NCBI GenBank assembly: GCA_947473535.1
Contig: CANJFK010000017.1
Span: forward strand, 1 to 9,441
Length of the DNA stretch: 9,441 bases
Direction: 5' to 3'
From: Legionellaceae bacterium
GTDB taxonomy: Bacteria; Pseudomonadota; Gammaproteobacteria; Legionellales; Legionellaceae
The position numbers were made by a program, and so were the translations under genes. The notes below the pieces were generated by a model, which made no database searches, was not told the DNA's origin, and saw nothing but the letters and a program-made list of their open reading frames with translations. Position 1 is the stretch's first letter. The number at the start of each line of letters is the position of its first letter. Positions 6,500 to 9,441 of this stretch are shown in pieces.

Positions 6500-8017
6500 A
6501 TGAAGACACTGAATAAACATAGCGCATGGGCATCATTAGAAGAAAACGCTCGCGCGCTTGATATGGCCACCATAACCTCTTTAAATCAAAATACAATTGA
6601 TCGCGAACAACATTACAGCGCGTCATCTTGTAACATACACCTTAACTACTCAAATCAACGCGTCACGGACAAAACACTGGAATTATTATTTTCACTTGCT
6701 GAACAATGCCAATTGCGAGAAAAAATTCATGCATTGATGCGCGGGGATAAAGTTAATTATAGTGAAGATCGACCAGCACTGCATACCGCATTACGAGCTA
6801 ATAACGATACACCGATTTGGGTGGACACACAAAATGTGATGACACAAATCAGTGACGCCCGCGTTAAAATGCAACTGATTATCGATAAAATAAGACAAAA
6901 GAAATGGCTCGGTCACTCTGGCAAAACAATAACTGATATAGTGAATATTGGCATCGGCGGCTCTGATTTGGGACCTAGATTTTGTTTAAAGGCTTTGGCT
7001 GATTACACGTCCATTGATTTAGGCTACCATTTCATTTCTGACGTGGATCCGACCGGCTTTAACACTGCCGTAGCAAAACTCAACCCAGAAACCACCTTGT
7101 TTATTATTTCATCGAAATCCTTTACTACCAAAGAAACCCTCTATAACGCAAAAAAAGCGAAAGATTGGATAAACAGCCCCGCCCATCTTGATAAGCATTT
7201 TATAGCAGTCACGGCTAATCCTGAACAAGCCCAGCAATTTGGCATACATACCGTGTTACCGATCTGGGATTGGGTCGGTGGTCGTTTTTCTTTATGTTCA
7301 TCGATTAATTTAATCACAGCGATCGCCATCGGATTTGAGGCATTTAACCAGTTGCTTTCCGGTGCAAACAGCATGGATAACCACTTTCACAATACAGAAT
7401 TTAACCGCAATCTACCTGTTATTTTGGCATTGCTCGGCATATGGAATAATAATTTTTTTAACATTCATAATTTACTCATTTTAACATACACCCAAAAATT
7501 AGAACAATTCGTTCCTTTTGTTCAGCAAATAGACATGGAAAGTAATGGGAAATCTATCGATAACCAAGGAAATCCCGTAAAGCTCATCACTGGCCCAATT
7601 GTTTGGGGTGGCTTGGGCAATCAAGCACAACATAGTTACTACCAACTTCTTTGCCAAGGGACACATAAGATAACAGCCGATTTTATTACGGCAGATACAT
7701 TTGATGATCAAATCATAAACACGATGTGCGAGGCTAAAATACAGGTTTTAACTGAAGGCGTTCACGATCAGATTAACGCTCAAGCGCACATTCCTGGCAA
7801 CATTTCTCTCAACCACATCCGAATAAAAGATTGCTCTCCATTTACAATCGGAGAATTAGTTGCACTTTATGAGCATAAAATATTTACACAAAGCGTCATT
7901 TGGGACATCAACCCGTTCGATCAGCCTGGTGTAGAAAGCGCCAAAACCATTCCAATGTTCCTCAGGATGGCTGATTACAAATCACCCATCCCTCAGCAAG
8001 ACTTATGTGAGATTTAA
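6500..8017 (+). CDS. pgi: glucose-6-phosphate isomerase (short form)
   Basis: Pgi interconverts glucose 6-phosphate and fructose 6-phosphate in the cytosol. From the ATG at 6500 the product has 505 residues; an in-frame ATG at 6458 adds 14 (MTLSLLIKKWTRYD). I favour 6500 because MKTLNKHSAWASLEENA aligns with the usual N-terminus. Neither start has a good ribosome binding site. Signature blocks (numbered from 6458) are VNIGIGGSDLGPRF (162-175), SSKSFTTKET (218-227), DWVGGRFSL (271-279), MESNGKSID (360-368), QHSYYQLLCQGT (391-402) and ALYEHKIFTQSVIWDINPFDQPGVESAK (469-496). The catalytic trio is E361, H392 and K474, and the E-to-H distance of 31 equals that in E. coli. The H-to-K distance is about 46 residues shorter than in E. 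coli, so this is a compact form. The second histidine of the usual QLIHQGT is Cys399. The gene converges on the acetyltransferase gene. Confidence 0.96.
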   Translation: MKTLNKHSAWASLEENARALDMATITSLNQNTIDREQHYSASSCNIHLNYSNQRVTDKTLELLFSLAEQCQLREKIHALMRGDKVNYSEDRPALHTALRANNDTPIWVDTQNVMTQISDARVKMQLIIDKIRQKKWLGHSGKTITDIVNIGIGGSDLGPRFCLKALADYTSIDLGYHFISDVDPTGFNTAVAKLNPETTLFIISSKSFTTKETLYNAKKAKDWINSPAHLDKHFIAVTANPEQAQQFGIHTVLPIWDWVGGRFSLCSSINLITAIAIGFEAFNQLLSGANSMDNHFHNTEFNRNLPVILALLGIWNNNFFNIHNLLILTYTQKLEQFVPFVQQIDMESNGKSIDNQGNPVKLITGPIVWGGLGNQAQHSYYQLLCQGTHKITADFITADTFDDQIINTMCEAKIQVLTEGVHDQINAQAHIPGNISLNHIRIKDCSPFTIGELVALYEHKIFTQSVIWDINPFDQPGVESAKTIPMFLRMADYKSPIPQQDLCEI

Positions 8018-8035
8018 AAACAGACCCTAGTTTTT
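8016..8035. terminator. weak hairpin between convergent genes
   Basis: AAAAAC (8016-8021) pairs with GTTTTT (8030-8035) around an 8-base loop, in the 24-base gap between the pgi stop and the acetyltransferase stop. The stem is nearly all A-T. Because it ends in T residues on both strands it could act as a bidirectional terminator, but it would be weak. Confidence 0.35.
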
Positions 8036-8041
8036 CCTTAA

Positions 8042-8560
8042 TTAGTCCAATCCCATGTCATGCTTTAACTTGGCTTCCAGTGCATGCACCGATTTTTCAT
8101 CTCGCGATTTAAGCGGTTTGCAATCTTGCCCAACATAAACGGTCCAGGGCTCTAAACTCTTTCTAACGATGCAACCAGCCCCGACAGCAGCGCCCTCACC
8201 GATAGTAACACCAGGAAAAATAATCACATTTGTACCAATGATGGCGTGTTTACCAATGTGCACAGTCGAGCGTTTCACATGAGTATACTCTGCTGGAACC
8301 GTTGGGTTGGTTAGAAAGCCATTCGTAAAATCATCCGATCCAGTAATGACTCGACAGCCGGCACTAAAGCCTGAAAAATCATCCATGTAAAATTTACCGC
8401 CGCCAATCACACTACAAAATGAAGAAATGTGCACAAACCGCCCTATTTTTGTCTCTTCTCCCGCATTCAAAAAAACGAAGTCATCGATTTGAGAAAAGTC
8501 CCCTATAGAAAAATTGGCTTGATTTAATATTTTTGCCCAATCATATATTTTTGCTTTCAT
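8042..8560 (-). CDS. left-handed beta-helix acyl/acetyltransferase (hexapeptide repeat)
   Basis: The 172-residue protein has the hexapeptide-repeat pattern of trimeric left-handed beta-helix transferases, which move an acetyl or related group from a CoA thioester to an amino or hydroxyl group. Repeats cover about 18-58 (FSIGDFSQIDDFVFLNAG, TKIGRFVHIS) and 99-138 (TVHIGKHAIIGTNVIIFPGVTIGEGAAVGAGCIV). A looped excursion at about 74-98 (GSDDFTNGFLTNP) lies between them. The end, EPWTVYVGQDCKPLKSR, is the standard cap of maltose-acetyltransferase-like and nucleotide-sugar acetyltransferases. Beside a glycosyltransferase, the likely substrate is a sugar or amino sugar for surface polysaccharide; the exact sugar cannot be read. 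AGGAG (complement of 8571-8575) lies 10 nt before the ATG, slightly far. The gene is divergent from the glycosyltransferase and convergent with pgi. Confidence 0.85.
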   Translation of the reverse strand: MKAKIYDWAKILNQANFSIGDFSQIDDFVFLNAGEETKIGRFVHISSFCSVIGGGKFYMDDFSGFSAGCRVITGSDDFTNGFLTNPTVPAEYTHVKRSTVHIGKHAIIGTNVIIFPGVTIGEGAAVGAGCIVRKSLEPWTVYVGQDCKPLKSRDEKSVHALEAKLKHDMGLD

Positions 8561-8625
8561 TGTGGTTCCGCTCCTGCATGCCTATTTCCAACTGATATGT
8601 TTTTATATTTTTATCGCTCGACTGA

Positions 8626-8653
8626 AGTATAATACCTTAAAATTCATTTTCAA
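8626..8653 (-). promoter_or_regulatory. acetyltransferase promoter
   Basis: Read leftward, TTGAAA (8648-8653) and TATACT (8626-8631) are separated by 16 bases. Each hexamer has one mismatch to the sigma-70 consensus. The start would be near 8619, giving a leader of about 59 nt. This is the best two-element promoter in the window. Confidence 0.6.
8628..8633 (+). promoter_or_regulatory. candidate glycosyltransferase -10 (perfect TATAAT)
   Basis: A perfect TATAAT lies on the plus strand, four bases of it shared with the leftward TATACT. The -35 region (about 8605-8611) reads ATATTTT and is poor. The start would be near 8640, with a leader of about 84 nt. A nearer alternative is the extended -10 TGT TAAAAT at 8676-8684, about 40 nt before the GTG codon. 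Confidence 0.35.
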
Positions 8654-8723
8654 TGCTTATGTTTTTAATCTTCCATGTTAAAATATAAGTATTAAATGAT
8701 GATTCTCAATAAGTTGGTCTTCG

Positions 8724-9441
8724 GTGAAAAAGAAAATATGCATTGTGGCAAGCTACGCACCATCCATCCTCAACTTTAGAAAAGAGTTAGTTATTGAACT
8801 AGCTAAAACATGTGATGTTTATGTTTGCGCACCATTTACAGATGCTGCTATTCAGAAGAAGATTGAAGCCCTGGGTATTATTTGTTTACATGTGCAAATG
8901 AGCGCTGAGACGCTTAATCCTTTCGTTAATATTAAATACTTGCATGCCCTTTTTACACATTTTAAAAAAATAAAACCGAATATCGTGCTTGGCTATACCA
9001 TCAAACCGGTCATATGGGGTTCATTTGCTGCCAAATTTGCCAGAGTAAGTTATGTTTCGTCAATGATCACTGGGTTAGGTTACTCGTTTACGGAACTTCA
9101 CTCGATAAAACGAAAAAGTATTAATAAATTAGTCTGTGTATTGTATAGAAGCGCCTTGTATTTCAACCAGGTTGTTCTTTTTCAAAATCAGGATGACCGC
9201 AATCTGTTTAAACAGAAAAGCATGTTAAAGAACACGCGTTCGATTGTAGTCAATGGTTCTGGCGTTAACCTTGAGCACTATTATAATATAGAACACTTTC
9301 CAGAAAACATTACTTTTTTAATGGTGGCCCGTTTATTAAAAGATAAAGGCATTTATGAATACATCGCGGCAGCACGGCAGATTAAAGCGAAATACCCAAA
9401 CGTTAGCTTTAATTTAGTCGGTTGGATTGATGACAACCCCT
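8724..9441 (+). CDS. GT4-family glycosyltransferase, CapM-like (partial, runs off the right edge)
   Basis: The frame is open from GTG at 8724 to the window end, 239 residues without the C-terminus. It was found by translating the strand directly. The N-terminal part, KKICIVASYAPSILNFRKELVIELAKTCDVYVCAP, is a GT-B Rossmann opening. Next come IKPVIWGSFAAKFARVSYVSSMITGLGYSF (93-122), FQNQDDRNLF (153-162), IVVNGSGVNLEHY (174-186) and FLMVARLLKDKGIYEYIAAA (198-217). These are the markers of CapM-like GT4 enzymes, which transfer a sugar from a nucleotide donor to a lipid-linked or LPS acceptor at the cytosolic membrane face. Sugar and linkage are unknown. GTG is the only reasonable start: an in-frame TGA lies at 8700-8702 and no ATG follows in time. 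Its ribosome binding site is weak (AAGTTGG, 8711-8717). It is divergent from the acetyltransferase and probably belongs to a polysaccharide locus that continues to the right. Confidence 0.85.
   Translation, partial: MKKKICIVASYAPSILNFRKELVIELAKTCDVYVCAPFTDAAIQKKIEALGIICLHVQMSAETLNPFVNIKYLHALFTHFKKIKPNIVLGYTIKPVIWGSFAAKFARVSYVSSMITGLGYSFTELHSIKRKSINKLVCVLYRSALYFNQVVLFQNQDDRNLFKQKSMLKNTRSIVVNGSGVNLEHYYNIEHFPENITFLMVARLLKDKGIYEYIAAARQIKAKYPNVSFNLVGWIDDNP

Overview
The window looks like chromosomal DNA from a moderately AT-rich gammaproteobacterium. The block ffh, rpsP, rimM, trmD, rplS with a divergent CorB/YfjD-type gene next to ffh matches the E. coli neighbourhood, but the ypjD gene that sits between ffh and yfjD in E. 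coli is absent here. The short form of glucose-6-phosphate isomerase, the small secreted cysteine protein and the PHD-type hydroxylase would fit Legionella or a relative. That assignment is inference, made without any database search.

Layout: positions 1-81 hold an open frame that may be the tail of a rightward gene. It is followed by a good intrinsic terminator whose T-tract lies inside the last codons of the convergent corB gene. CorB (minus strand) and ffh (plus strand) diverge from a 105-bp gap with two back-to-back extended -10 promoters. A hairpin with a short T-run follows ffh. Next comes the tight translation cluster rpsP-rimM-trmD-rplS: a 1-nt gap from rpsP to the favoured rimM start, a 1-nt stop/start overlap from rimM to trmD, and 25 nt from trmD to rplS. 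An ogt-type DNA repair gene begins on the base directly after the rplS stop codon, so it probably belongs to the same transcript.

After ogt come three genes with their own candidate promoters: a 92-residue secreted protein of unknown function with four cysteines; a 200-residue 2-oxoglutarate/Fe(II) dioxygenase that reads like the PHD/EglN prolyl hydroxylases and could modify EF-Tu; and pgi. Pgi converges on a leftward left-handed beta-helix acetyltransferase. A rightward GT4 CapM-like glycosyltransferase, cut by the window end, diverges from the acetyltransferase over overlapping -10 elements. The right end therefore looks like the border of a cell-surface polysaccharide locus, with pgi as a possible sugar-phosphate link.

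Functionally, the left two thirds serve protein targeting (Ffh), ribosome assembly (S16, RimM, L19), tRNA modification (TrmD) and probable Mg2+ transport (CorB). The hydroxylase may add a further translation-linked modification. About half of the genes start with GTG or TTG. I saw no tRNA, rRNA, CRISPR array, insertion sequence or phage gene. No clearly new multi-gene system is present. The most interesting items are the PHD-like hydroxylase, the small secreted protein with its operator-like dyad, and the overlapping divergent promoter at the polysaccharide border.
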